64,000 nt of DNA from Linyphia triangularis (taxonomy: Eukaryota > Arthropoda > Arachnida > Araneae > Linyphiidae): positions 7,637,346-7,701,345 of the forward strand of contig OZ021725.1 of assembly GCA_963978545.1 (NCBI GenBank), written 5' to 3'. The notes below the pieces were generated by a model. It saw nothing but the letters and a program-made list of their open reading frames with translations. It was not told where the DNA came from and ran no database searches. The position numbers and the translations under genes are program-made. How positions within the stretch are numbered: position 1 is the first letter of the stretch; every line of letters begins with the position of its first letter. Positions 1 through 13,400 of this stretch are shown in pieces.

Positions 1-625
1 TATGCTCAAGGAAAGAGAATTCTGTGTTGAAGGCGTTCGTTTTTCAACTTTTTACGCCATTAAAGCATTTTTAAGGGAATTTCGGAGATGGGGATATTTA
101 GAACACCTCAAGAGGCATTACCACAGCGATTTTGATCAAAATCGTTAGAGCCGTTTTTTAGCAATTACTGAAAAACATGATATTTTTCCATTGCAGCTAC
201 CTTACGCGCATGCGCGATTTTGACGAAAAACTTAGTGGTAGGTCCCATGGGCACCAGCAACCCGAATACCAAATTTGAACATTGTAGGTCAATTTTTTCC
301 GGAGTTATGCTGATCACACACATACATACATACATACATACATACATACATACATACATACATACATACATACATACATACATACATACACACAGATAGC
401 CATTTTTTCTAGATCATTTTTTTTAAATCAGTGTGTTCCAAAATGTAGAGAAATGCAAAAAAAAAAAAAAAAAAAAAAAAAAAATCGATTTTTTTTTTTT
501 AACGAATGCTATGTATAATATTACATATGGATAATTGAAAGTGAAAATCGATTTTTTTTTTTCCGAATGCTATACTTTCATTACCCAAGAGATATGGGTA
601 ATTGAAAGTATAATTACGTTTTCCG
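1..625. repeat. Dispersed repeat (copy 1) with CATA microsatellite
   Basis: The start matches 12930-13330 (shared words such as TTTCGGAG, TTTTGATCAAAATCG, CGATTTTGACGAAAA) and, in shortened form, 11181-11285. The end region near 500-620 (GAATGCTATACTTTC, GGGTAATTGAAAGTA) matches the ends of the other two copies. It includes a CATA tandem run (about 316-390) and a poly-A tract. The left boundary lies outside the window and the class is unknown. Confidence 0.65.
316..390. repeat. (CATA)n microsatellite
   Basis: About 17 CATA units run without interruption, ending CACACAG. Confidence 0.97.
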
Positions 626-683
626 AAAGGGTGACAACGACTGACTTCTACGGGCGCTCGAGTGTTCTGTCGTTTAGATGCAG

Positions 684-843
684 GAAAGGATTCGTTGACA
701 CTCACTGTCATCTGGATTACTTATTCAAGAAACAGAATTTCAACGGTACATACGCAGAGTACATTCAGATGCACAGAAGTAGCTACCCTGTTACTTACAA
801 AGGATGCGTTGCAGTCTTCTGCCACCCTCACACTTTCCACAAG
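684..843 (+). CDS. TATDN2: TATDN2-like exon a (HxH metal site)
   Basis: The exon encodes FVDTHCHLD, the N-terminal HxH metal site, and ends CACTTTCCACAAG before the donor GTAAGC at 844, in phase 0. The left edge is uncertain: AG at 682-683 gives the start used here, and another AG at 676-677 is possible. Sequence left of about 630 is a dispersed repeat, so the exon cannot extend far. Confidence 0.85.
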
Positions 844-1331
844 GTAAGCATGGATTTACTTTTGGTGTTTCTGTGAATTATTTTATATTAATATTTGGTT
901 TATATGCATGCAATTTATATGTATCAAATCATTTTGAGGGCAGTTATCAGTTTGTGGTGAGTCATGAAACTGTTTTTTTTTTTTTTTTTTTAAATCTTTT
1001 TTATTAACTTCGATTATGTTTGTGGATGGGTGCGGAATCTGCGGAGGACTTATCAACTCCCTTGCCGTCATCCAATCAGGCTGAAACTTGACAGATAGGT
1101 TTGATGTCGATGACAATGCATTCTATCAAATTTTGGGGCTGTTGTTGTTGTTAATAAAAAGTCGCTTTTTCGGAATACTAATATACCAACTTGCCATCAT
1201 CTAATCGCGTTTAAAAAGCATTAAACCAACCATTGTTGAAATTCTCTCCTGTTGCCAATTTTTTTAATAAATAAATAAATAATAAAATCTGAATAAATAA
1301 ATAAATAAATAAATAACAAAATTTGAATGAA

Positions 1332-1375
<44 letters not shown>

Positions 1376-1393
1376 AAAATTTGAATAAATAAG

Positions 1394-1425
<32 letters not shown>

Positions 1426-4400
1426 AAAATTTGAATAAATAAATAAATAAATAAATAAATAATAAAATCTGAATAAATAAATAATAAAATTTGAATAAAT
1501 AAATAAATCTGAATAAATAAATAATAAAATCTGAATAAATAAATAAATAAATAATAAAATAATAAAATCTGAATAAACAAATAATAAAATCTGAATAAAT
1601 AAATAATAATATCTGAATAAATAAATAATAATATCTGAATAAACAAATAATAAAATTTGAATAAACAAATAATAAAATCTGAATAAATAAATGATATTTG
1701 GATGGGAGAGATATAAAGGATTTTTTTTTTTTAAACTCTGTTTGTATGGGTTATATTATTTAATTTTCACTTATAACAAATAGACATTAAATAAAAAAAA
1801 TTATGTCATGTCATTGAGTGGTCATTTTTCACCACTGATTGGCTTTGGTATCTCACCAAATGTCAAGTTTTTATACAAAGTAGTTTCTAAATGAACTAGA
1901 CTAGAAGATAGTAATATAGCGAGTATAGGGAATGATCCTTACTAGGATTTCCTCTTAACTTACCACTTAAGAAAACGCTGACAACGAAATGTGATGGGAA
2001 AGCAATGTGAACGGAAAGTGGTCATCAGAAAAGGGATTACAAATAGAAAACGCGCTTCGAAAGGAAAATGTTAAATTAAAAGACGCAATGACGGAATAAT
2101 ATTGAATATTAGACGGAATGAAACGTGGGAAGATAATTTAATTACAGAGATGATTAAGCAGAAGTGGATTTTAATTGAAGTTTGAAAGAATAAATTAAGT
2201 CAAAAGGAGAAACTAAAAATAGGTTTATCATTATATAACATTTATAAAAGGGAATTGTATTTTTGTGTACTAGGGGGCTTCGCCCCCTGCTCGCTAACGC
2301 TCGCCAACCCCCAAACACCTCGCTGCGCTCGGATTTGTGGTTAAAACATCTTGCTGCGCTCGAATAGGTTTGCCAGCCATAAAAAAATGTAACCAAATTT
2401 TTATAACTTTAATGTAAGGCCTAATAGAGAAAACACCCAAATTGCAAGTTTCATAATAGAAAGTTAAATATACTATCCGCCAACATTCTGATTTAAAACT
2501 TCATTAGTTATGCCCTTACATTGAAGTCCCAATATCTTTTATTTATTCTGATAAGTCGCCCCGTTAGAGAACGACGTCCAACGCGAGGCATTTTCTCGAT
2601 AGAAATACTTCAAAATAATAATTACTCTAATACAAAAATGCTTCAGAAAAACAGAAAAAATCTACTTTGAAATGAAGAGTTTAAAAAGAGCTTTAAAATT
2701 AGCAACGGGTTTGTTGTTTACATACGTAAGGATAGCTTTAAAATTAGCAACGGTTGGTTGGTTGGTTGGTTGGTTGAACCCCCGAGCAGCGGGTTTGTTT
2801 ACTTAAGGATGTTGCCATTCTTATATTCAAAATCATTGAGGCTTTGTAGTAGCTTAATGATGAAAAATATTGAAATTTAACTAATTAATAAAGTGTTAAT
2901 AAATTATTTTGGCACGTTTTGGCAAATCTACAGCTTATTTCCTTTAAAATGACACCTTGATCATTGAAATTGGTTGAGTAGTTTAGGCGGACGGACTAAC
3001 CCCAAAAAACGTATTGCCTATTAAATATATAGATAAAGAAATGTAATGGACAATTGCCGCATTTTTTAAAAACGAGTGAAATTAGTGAGGATTTTCTTTC
3101 TGATTCTAAACATTCAAACAAAAGTGATTTTTAAAAAAATTGGTTATTTAAATATTAAGAAAAGAAAATACTCCAAAACCGAGCCAAAACCAGTTCGATC
3201 AAAACACTCAGCAAATTCTGTGTCGTCATAACTTCCTTCCGTTTCTATGGTTATCGTGGGGTTTCTGTCAAATAGTTGGTGCGTCTTTGGCATTGGTGTT
3301 TAGTATACAATTGAAATATCCCATACAGGTTGGCGCGATTTGGGAGAAACTTGCAAAACTGGTTTCCGCTGCTGCGTTTCAAGCCAAGTTGTTTGAAATG
3401 TAATGACGTCACATTCAATTCGAGCGGAATGAATCGTTTTCTCGTCAAAGTCTAACAGGGGAACTTTGATTGCAAATTAAAAAAAAAAATCAGAAATTTT
3501 TGTGTTTATGGCCTTTTCGAAACATTTAGAATTGAATAAAAAAAAATAAAAAAATGCGGGAATCATCCATTGCAAAGAGGCAGTTAGCCTTGACAATTAC
3601 CGTAATATTATCTGTCCTTCAATACCGTAGTATCTAAAAAAAATTCAAATCAAAAATGGTTAACGTTTGTTAAAATATAACGTCGTCATTAGTTTGCAAC
3701 AGCAGAATACTTGTACTGTCACCAAATGCAAAATTAGAACAACAAGCAAGGTTCAATTTCGCATGGTTGGCACTCGCTATACTTACGAGGTACATGTTCA
3801 GTATCTTTGTTTGAGTCCTGCTGTCATACACTAATGGTAATGGTAATATTTTACCAAACATAATACATTATGAGAAATACATGAGATTATTGTTATCTTG
3901 TTTTCAATTAAGAAACTGTATTTTCATCACATTAGAACTAAACTTAAATACATTAATGTTGTTTTATTTGGAAAATATGGCATATTTTGGCTCAATAATT
4001 CGGCGGAAAAATGCGATAGACGAAAAAAAATTGCAATCACTCTCAATCTTAAATAATTAACACTAACATAATTTGTTTCCTCTGCATTGACATTTTGCAT
4101 CAATCGTTTTTTCATTCATACTCATTATTCATGGTCACCAATTTGACTAATAGAAGTATTTATCTTTTTTTTTTGACTAATAGAAGTATTTATCTTTTTT
4201 TTTTGACTAATAGAAGTATTTATCTTTTTTTTTTGACTAATAGAAGTATTTATCTTTTTTTTTACTAATAGAAGTATATTATCTTTTTTTTTACTAATAG
4301 AAGTATTTATCTTTTTTTTTTTGACTAATAGAAGTATTTTTTTTTTTTTTGACTAATAGAAGTATTTATCTTTTTTTTTGACTAATAGAAGTATTTATCT

Positions 4401-7400
4401 TTTTTTTTTTACTAATAGAAGTATTTATCTTTTTTTTGACTAATAGAAGTATTTATCTTTTTTTTTTTACTAATAGAAGTATTTATCTTTTTTTTTACTA
4501 ATAGAAGTATTTATCTTTTTTTTTACTAATAGAAGTATTTATCTTTTTTTTTTTGACTAATAGAAGTATTTATCTTTTTTTTTTTGACTAATAGAAGTAT
4601 TTACCTTTTTTTTTTGACTAATAGAAATATTTATCTTTTTTTTTTACTAATAGAAGTATTTATCTTTTTTTTGACTAATAGAAGTATTTATCTTTTTTTT
4701 TTACTAATAGAAGTATTTATCTTTCTTTTTTTTGACTAATAGAAATATTTATCTTTTTTTTTTACTAATAGAAGTATTTATCTTTTTTTTTTACTAATAG
4801 AAGTATTTATCTTTTTTTTTTTTACTAATAGAAGTATTTATCTTTTTTTTTACTAATAGAAGTATTTATCTTTTTTTTTTACTAATAGAAGTATTTATCT
4901 TTCTTTTTTTTTTGACTAATAGAAGTATTTATCTTTTTTTTTTTACTAATAGAAGTATTTATCTTTTTTTTTTGACTAATAGAAATATTTATCTTTTTTT
5001 TTACTAATAGAAGTATTTATCTTTTTTTTTGACTAATAGAAGTATTTATCTTTTTTTTTTTACTAATAGAAGTATTTATCTTTTTTTTTTGACTAATAGA
5101 AATATTTATCTTTTTTTTTTTACTAATAGAAGTATTTATCTTTTTTTTTTACTAATAGAAGTATTTATCTTTTTTTTTTTTACTAATAGAAGTATTTATC
5201 TTTTTTTTTACTAATAGAAGTATTTATCTTTTTTTTTTACTAATAGAAGTATTTATCTTTTTTTTTTGACTAATAGAAGTATTTATCTTTTTTTTTTGAC
5301 TAATAGAAGTATTTATCTTTTTTTTTTGTCTAATAGAAGTATTTATCTTTTTTTTTTTGACTAATAGAAGTATTTATCTTTTTTTTTTATACAGAGAAAC
5401 ACGTGGCAAATGTATTTGAGCGAGGAGGGCGTTTGGGGAGCTCTTGGCTGCCATCCACACTACGCGGAATTATATGATGATGCGGCAGAAAGGTATCTCG
5501 AAGATGCATTCCTACACCCAAAAGTACGTGCTCTGGGCGAGATCGGCCTGGATTACTCAAAGAGGTACTAAAGATCTTGACTTGACTTTTACCGATATGG
5601 TAGGTGAGACTAGCAGAGAGTTGAGCTATATTCTCATCAAGGGTCATTTCCCTGGTAGTGATTTGATAGGGGGGGGGGAGGGGGGACATTTGATTTTAGT
5701 GGTTATGGCTACAAGTCATCTTAAATTTGGATGATTCTGATGTCTTACTTCTCCTCCTAGTTTTGGTACCAATCATCGTCACTGGCCAGCGTCTGGCTTA
5801 TCACCCAAAGAGATATCTCAGATACTTCTCTACAGATCAGCATGGGTCATCCTCTTTTCATTGGGTGGTCATAGGATTATCCTGATGTCCTACTTCTCTT
5901 CTCAGTTTTGTCCCCAATCATCGTCACTGTCCAGCGTCTGGCATCTATCTGTCAACGCATCTAAAGATTTCTCAGATATTTCTCTATAGATCAGTATGGG
6001 TCATCTTCTTTTCATTGGGTGGTCATAGGATTATCCTGATGTCCTACTTCTCTTCCCAGTTTTGGCACCAATCATCGTCACTGTCCAGCGTCTAGCCTAT
6101 CATTCAAAGAGATATCTCAGATACTTCTCTACAGATCAGTATGGGTCATCCTCTTTTCATTGGGTGGTTATAGGATTATCATGATGTCCTACTTCTCTTC
6201 CCAGTTTTGGCACCAATCATCGTCAGTGTCCAGCGTCTGGCCTATCATCTAAAAATTTCTCAGATATTTCTCTATAGATCAGTATGGGTCATCCTCTTTT
6301 CATTGGGTGGTCATAGGATTATCCTGATGTCCTACTTCTCTTCTCAGTTTTGGCACCAATCATCGTCACTGTCCAGCGTCTGGCCTATCATTCAAAGAGA
6401 TATCTCAGATACTTCTCTACAGATCAGTATGGGTCATCTTCTTTTCATTGGGTGGTCATAGGATTATCCTGATGTCCTACTTCTCTTCTCAGTTTTGGCA
6501 CCAATCATCGTCACTGTCCAGCGTCTGGCCTATCATCCAGAGAGATATCTCAGATACTTCTCTACAGATCAGTATGGGTCATCGTCTTTTCATTGGGTGG
6601 TCATAGGATTATCCTGATGTACTACTTCTCTGCTCAGTTTTGGCACCAACCATCGTCACTGTCCAGCGTCTGGCCATCATCTAAAGATTTCTCAGATATT
6701 TCTCTATAGATCAGTATGGGTCATCCTCTTTTGATTGGGTGGTCATAGGATTATCCTGATATCCTACTTATCTTCTCAGTTTTGGCACCAATCATCGTCA
6801 CTGCCCAGCGTCTGGCTTATCACCCAAAGAGATATCTCAGATACTTCTCTACAGATCAGTATGTGTCATCCCCTTTTCATTGGTTGGTCATAGGATTATC
6901 CTGATGTCCTACTTCTCTTCTCAGTTTTGGCACCAATCATCGTCACTGTCCAGCTTCTGGCCTATCATATAAGGATTTCTCATATATTTCTTTACAGATC
7001 AGTATGGGTCATCCTCTTTACATTGGGTGGTCATGGGATTATCCTGATGTCCTACTTCTCTTCCCAGTTTTGGCACCAATCATCGTCACTGCCCAGCGTC
7101 TAGCTTATCATTCAAAGAGATTTCTCAGATACTTCTCTACAGATCAGTATGGGTCATCCTCTTTACATTGGGTGGTCATAGGATTATCCTGATGTCCTAC
7201 TTCTCTTCTCAGTTTTGGCACCAATCATCGTCACTGTCCAGCGTCTGTCCTATCATCCAGAGAGATATCTCAGATACTTCTCTACAGATCAGTATGGGTC
7301 ATCTTCTTTTCATTGGGTGGTCATAGGATTATCCTGATGTCCTACTTCTCTTCCCAGTTTAGGCAGTACCTGATGTTATCTTCCAAAAAATATTTTTACG

Positions 7401-10400
7401 TGCGAGTGCGTTTGCGCATACAGCGATTGACCGTATTCGAGTAATACCATCCGAGTATTCGCCCTTGATCAGTTATTTTCTTTTAATAATTTAATATGCA
7501 AAGAATCGCAGCATAAGTCAGCATTCAACGCTTTAATCACTCATTTTTTTTTTTTGTTTAAGGAATAATTGTTCAAGGGCAACGCAGCACCGGGTTTTTC
7601 GACGACAATTGAAAATTGCATTGAGGAAAAAGTTGCCGCTTGTCATCCATTGCAGAGAAGCAAATCAAGACGCTATGAACATTATGAAAGAAGTAACTTG
7701 TCATGTTTTTAAATTTTGATTGTCGGTCACTCTGCACTCCCCCGTAAGATCATATTGCCCCTCAATAGAGTATATTGCTTCAAAATATATAATTCTTAAA
7801 TGATTAAAACATGAGTGTATTAAGTTTCAAACGATTTTTTTTTATAATTTTCAGTTTTTCTTGGAATTTTCAATTTGAAAATAAATTTAATTTTGCTGTC
7901 AGCGTGTGCTTTGTGTTTGCACCTAATTTTAAATAATAAAGATATCTCTAACAGCAAAATATGCTTCAAAATTCATTTATTATAAATGAAAGTGAATTTA
8001 TGCATTTACGTCCAATTATCTTTTATTTATTCTGATTAAAACAATTTTGGCAACAGGAAAGAGTTTCGACAACGATAACGTTAAAAATGCTTTTACTTGC
8101 AGCTTTACTAAGCAAAGCAACGTTGAATTGACTGGACCCCCCCCCCCCCATCCACAATTAATTTATGAATTCATATCTAATTATCTTTTATTTATTCTGA
8201 TAAATAATACAACCCATAACATCAAAGTTTTTAATACAAATCCTTTATATGCATTGTCAGTTTTTATATTCATTAACATATCCCCGATTCTGTTAACAGT
8301 GTGTGCTTGGTGTTTGCATCTAATTTTAAATATCAAAAACATTTCCTTCAACAAAATGTGCGGCAAACTACGTTTCAAAATTTATTTATTAAAAATGAAC
8401 GAATGAATTCAGCATGATGACCCATGCTGAATTTATGCATTTACATCCAAATATCTTTTATTTATTCTGATTGAAACAATTTTACAATTTATTCGTTAAA
8501 AAAATTTTAGCAGCAGGAAAGAGTTTCTTCAGTGGTCAGTTAAATACTATTTTAGAGCGATTGGATGATGGCAAGTTGGTTTATTAGTATTCTGCAAAAG
8601 CGATCTTTTAATGACAGTTACAGCTCCAAAATTTGATAAAATGCATTGACATCGAATCTATCTGCCAAGTTTCATCCCGATTGAATCACGACAAGGGGGT
8701 TAATTAGGCTTCCGCAAATTTGACCTCCATCCAGATGCACACAAAATCGAACTTAATATGAAGGATTTAAAAAACAATTTTGGCAACAGGAAAGAGTTGT
8801 AACAGTGATGAGTTAAGGGTTACTAATACTTTACTAAATACTTTTTTCTTTTCTTTTAAACCTTTCAAATTATAATTTGTACATATTTGGCAGTATTACT
8901 AAATAAAACTAAATTTTATTTAAAAAAAAAAAAAAAAAAGCTCACGTAGTGCTCTAAATTTTCTAAAAAATTCTAATTTTACCTTCTTTTTCGTTTTTCA
9001 ATATTTTTCTAGATTTTTCCAAAAATTTGTTCCTAGTAAATACTCTTAACTTTTTAGGCATAGGATTTTTAATGAGTAATAGTTTTCGAGAAAAACGATA
9101 GTTACTGCACCGATTACTAAAAAAAGGGTACTTTTCGACATTTTTGGAAGAAAAAAAAAGAAAAAAAAAAAGGTTTTATTTTATTCAAAAATCTATGCCG
9201 ATTATTGTCAAATATATATTAAAAATGACACACAAAAAATTCCAAGTAATTTCATTCATATTCGCTGAAGTTTTAGCATTTTGAGTAAGGTGGGAATTTC
9301 AAACATCACGAAATGAAAAAAGTTCGTTCGAAGCATCGAAGGAGCTATTGCAGCAATGCTAAATTCTCCATAAAAATATACTTTTTCTGCAATTGCAGTT
9401 ATCGGATCAGCTCAAAAACTTGCCAGAATATGAAGATGGTTTCAAAGATTATACAGCGATGAGAGTGATCAGTGAGCAAAAAGGAGGAAATCCAAAAATT
9501 CGTTAAAAAAGCTCGCGGAAGGAATACACAAAAAAAGTATGCAGGAAGGATGATTCAATAATTTTAAAGATACAATGAAATTTCTCATACTATATAATAA
9601 TTACATTTCAAATATTAGAAGATAGTGAAGTAATCTGTGAGGAAAGGGGAGGTAAAAAGGAAAATCTTCTGTTTAGACATGAGGAAAAGTATACTTTTGG
9701 CAGGAAAAACCGGTTCATGTCAGAAAAATGCGAATCATCGAAACAGGGACAGAGAGAAGGAAAATGTTACGTAAAATACCAAAAAGGAGGAAAACTGTCA
9801 TCCCGGGATTATTAACACGGAAAATATAGAAAATTGATATTTTTATTATTTTTTGTGTAAACAAGGGATTCAAAGTCCCCTTAAAATTCTTTCATTTACA
9901 GCGTTACAGAGTGAGACAGGTAGTGAGTGAGAGGCGACTGCAATTTTTGGACCCCATCGAACATCATTCTGAATTTTTTATAGAAGTTGGAGAAAAGAGT
10001 GAGTAGATTACGAATCCACTGGTCTACCGTGGCAAAAATGGCCGAAACTGGTCAAAAATCGACTTTTAAGAAGTTGAACTAAATCCAATTGCCAAATGCG
10101 CCATAACTTACCAAATAATGAGCATTTTTTTTTTTATTTGGGAACCTTCACTCTTTAATTTTCAATTAAAAAGGTTGCAGACGATTCAGATATCTGGCGA
10201 CGGTCTACTTGCATCTATTAAAAGGGAGCCAAGTTGGCAATAAACAATACGTCACTGATGACGTAACTGATGTCGCCAATTTGGCTTACTTTTAAAAGAC
10301 GCAAGTTATCCGAGCCAGAGATCAGAAATCCTTTGCGCTTTTTCTCATTGAAAATCAAAATGCAGTGGGTTGCCAGAAGTATAAGTTTTTTCTCTTTTTG

Positions 10401-13400
10401 GCAAGTTATGACATATTTGGCAATCGGATTTTAGTTCAACTCATTCGAAGTCGATTTTTGACCAGTTTCGGCCATTTTTGCCATGATTGTAATCTACTCA
10501 CTTTTCTCCAACTTCTATAAAAAATTCAGAATGATGTTCGATGGGGTCCAAAAACTGCAGTCGCCTCTCGGACTATTACGAAGAAATACCAAAAAGGCGG
10601 AAAACTGTCATCCCTGGATTATTAACACGGAAAATATAGAAAACTGATATTTTTATTATTTTTTGTGAAAAACAAGGGATACAAAGTCCAATTAAAATTC
10701 TTTCATTTACAGCGTTACAGAGTGAGTGAGAGAGTCAGTGATCAAGGTAATTCTTATAATAATTTTCAAACATTTCCCCCCCAGATTCTCCCCAAAGAAT
10801 ACGTGATTCATCTTCACTGTTTCACAGACTCCTGGGAGTGGGCGAAAAAATGGTTGCGTGAGTTCTCCAATCTTTACATTGGCATCACCAACAAGGTTAC
10901 GTATCCATCGTCGATACAGACGCACGAAGTGGCGAAGAATATTCCCATTCACCGTCTGCTGCTGGAAACGGACGCCCCTCACTTTGAACCAGAAAATGTA
11001 AGTGAGCTAGGAGAGTGGAACATCGCACAACTTTCAATTACACTGTAATATTCGTCATTGCATTGAAATTTGATGTGTTGTTTATTTACCGTTTTCATAT
11101 TTTCACTCATTTGAATGAAAAATGGTCAGTTTGATGATATTTTTGGCAATAATTTATACAAGGGCAGAAAAAAAAAATCATTGATGGGCGGTGCTCTAGG
11201 GCAGAAAGCTCTGTGTTAGAGTCGTTTTTTTTTACCAAATGCAATACTTTCGCTAACGTATGGGTGATTGAAAGTAATAAAAGCCGCTTAAATATAATTC
11301 AAATAAAAATACTCCTTCTTGTAGAGAAATACAATGGCTATGTTCTAAAACAAAACCGATGACAACATTGCCAAATATTTATTACTAAGAATAGTAGTTA
11401 AACTGTAATAAAACCCTAACAAGTAAAATTTTACTTCTTTATTGTAGACTTTTATATATTCCACAGTGAGATCCTTTTTTACAGTTCATTTATTTTTGTA
11501 AAAAGATTTTGTTTTAAATTTGCTCAAAGATGCCGAAATGCATAATTAGCTTAAGGGGGTCCAGTACCGAAATTTCTTCAAAAATACCAAATTTTTTTTT
11601 TCTGATATTAAAAAATAGTTCATACATTCCTGAAGAGAATGACGTTTTTATCTTATTCCTCCGGTGATTAGAACGCCACAAAATTACCTGTGATTTAAAC
11701 ATCACTAATGGGCGTAACACCTTGAAGCGTCTGCTTAAAGTGCGTTTTTCGAGCACTAGTGTTTTTCACAGATGTTGCATATTCAAATCGATATATCTCC
11801 AGAACCATTAACAATTGGCTATTCAAATTTTTGGAGCATTTAATTTATATAGTTTTAAATATTTTGTCTTCGCAGAATTCTATTTTTTTAATTCTGTTTT
11901 AAAATATAATTTTTAGCGTAAAAGATAACATAAAAAAAAGCAAAAATTTCAATATTTTAACTTTGAGAATTTTTAAAATTTTTTTTAGTTCACCTATCAA
12001 AATTCTGTGAAGACAAAATTTTCTTTATATAATTATGTATCACAGAAAGCTTTCACTTTGAAATTTTTTTTATTTTTTCTTGACTTATATCAAAATACGC
12101 AAACATCAATTATTATGGATTTTTCTTGGTTTTTAAATTTTTTTTAAATAACAAAACACAATATTTAAAAAAACATTTTCTCAAAGATGTATAAATAGTA
12201 TCTCATACATAAAATAAATTTTTGACGTAAAAATGTACATAAATAAAGTTTTTTTTATTTTCGGTACCGCACCCTCTTAAGCACTGAATTGTGGAACATC
12301 ACTCACCTCTCAACTACGTTTAATACTGGTCACGGCATTTAAATTTTTCATTGATTGGGATAATTTAGAGTTTTCTTATTTAAATTTTAAAAAATGGCCA
12401 AATTCAGGGATGAGAGTGATCAGAGAGCAAAAAGGAGGAAATTCGAAAATTCGTTGAAAAAGCTCGCGGATGGAATACACAAAAATTCAACAAAAGAGTA
12501 TGCAGGAAGGATAATTCAATAATTTTAAAGATACAATGAAATTTCTCATACTATATAATGATTGCATTTCAAATATTAGGAGTTAGTGAAGTAATCTGGG
12601 AGGAAAGGGGAGCCAAGAGGGAAAATCTTTTGTTTAGATATGAGGAAAAGTATACTTTTTGCAGGAAAAACTGGTTCAAATCAGAAAAATGTGGATCCTC
12701 GAAACAGGGACAAAGAGGAGGAAAATTTTACATAAAAAACCAAAAAGGAGGAAATCCTCCAAAAGGAGGAAAACTGGCATCCCTGTAAATTGGCAATAAC
12801 TATGATTACATTAGTAGTAAAAAAAAAAAAATAAAAAAAAAAAATGCAAATTTAACGTTACGATTTTCGTTAAATATTACATTATCTTTTTTTTTTTTTT
12901 TTTAATAAGTAAATCAGAAGATAAGCAGTCTTTGATGGACGATGCTTGAGAGAAGAGAACTTTGTGTTAGAGACACTCGTTTCTCAATTTTTTACGCTTT
13001 TATTGTATTTCTACGAAAATTTCGGAGGTGGGGATGCTGGGAGGTGGGAAATGGGGAGGTGGGAAATGGGAGGTGGATGATGGGGAGGTGGGAAAGCACA
13101 TCAAAAAACATTACCATTGCAATTTTTATCAAAATCGTTAAAGCCGATTTTTGGCAATAGTCGAAAAAAAAAAAAAAAAATTCAACTGCAACTACCTTAT
13201 GCACAAGCACAATTTTGACGAAAACCTTAATGACAGGTCTCTTATACAAAAGTTGAGCATCGTAGGTTAATTCGTTTTATATGAGACATAGATAGAAACA
13301 CACAGACATTTCTTCTGTGCTACTTTTTTGAAATCGTCTAATTCCAAAACGAGTAGGGCCGACCAAACTGTATAGTGGTTAGCGTGCTAGCTTCTAGACC

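Larger units (their letters stand above)
844..5394 (+). other. Intron of TATDN2-like gene
   Basis: Contents in order: a minus-orientation dispersed repeat (1022-1213), an AAAT-type tandem repeat (1263-1692), a copy of a repeat also seen near 19365 and 20281 (about 1800-1960), a Helitron (2270-3033), a stretch with nothing recognisable (3034-4140), and a 42-unit minisatellite that ends at the acceptor (4144-5389). Confidence 0.8.
7693..10784 (+). other. Intron of TATDN2-like gene
   Basis: It holds two tandemly placed copies of a dispersed repeat (7870-8060, 8180-8510), another repeat (8560-8780), an A/T-rich stretch with nothing recognisable (8790-9450), a MITE (9454-9806), and a 641-bp foldback element flanked by a direct duplication. 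Confidence 0.75.

Noticed and set aside
1221..1668. Long minus-strand ORFs (134-141 aa)
   Set aside because: They translate an AAAT/AATA array into repeating F-I-Y-L; there is no gene signal.
4144..5389. CRISPR-like regular repeat array
   Set aside because: Units are contiguous with no unique spacers and are mostly T; the context is a eukaryotic intron.
5444..5734. 96-aa plus-strand and 100-aa minus-strand ORFs
   Set aside because: Both overlap the TATDN2 exon 5395-5564 in other frames and continue into intron; they are shadows.
8047..8406. 119-aa ORF
   Set aside because: It spans a poly-C run and a dispersed repeat, and the frame is not kept in the other copies.
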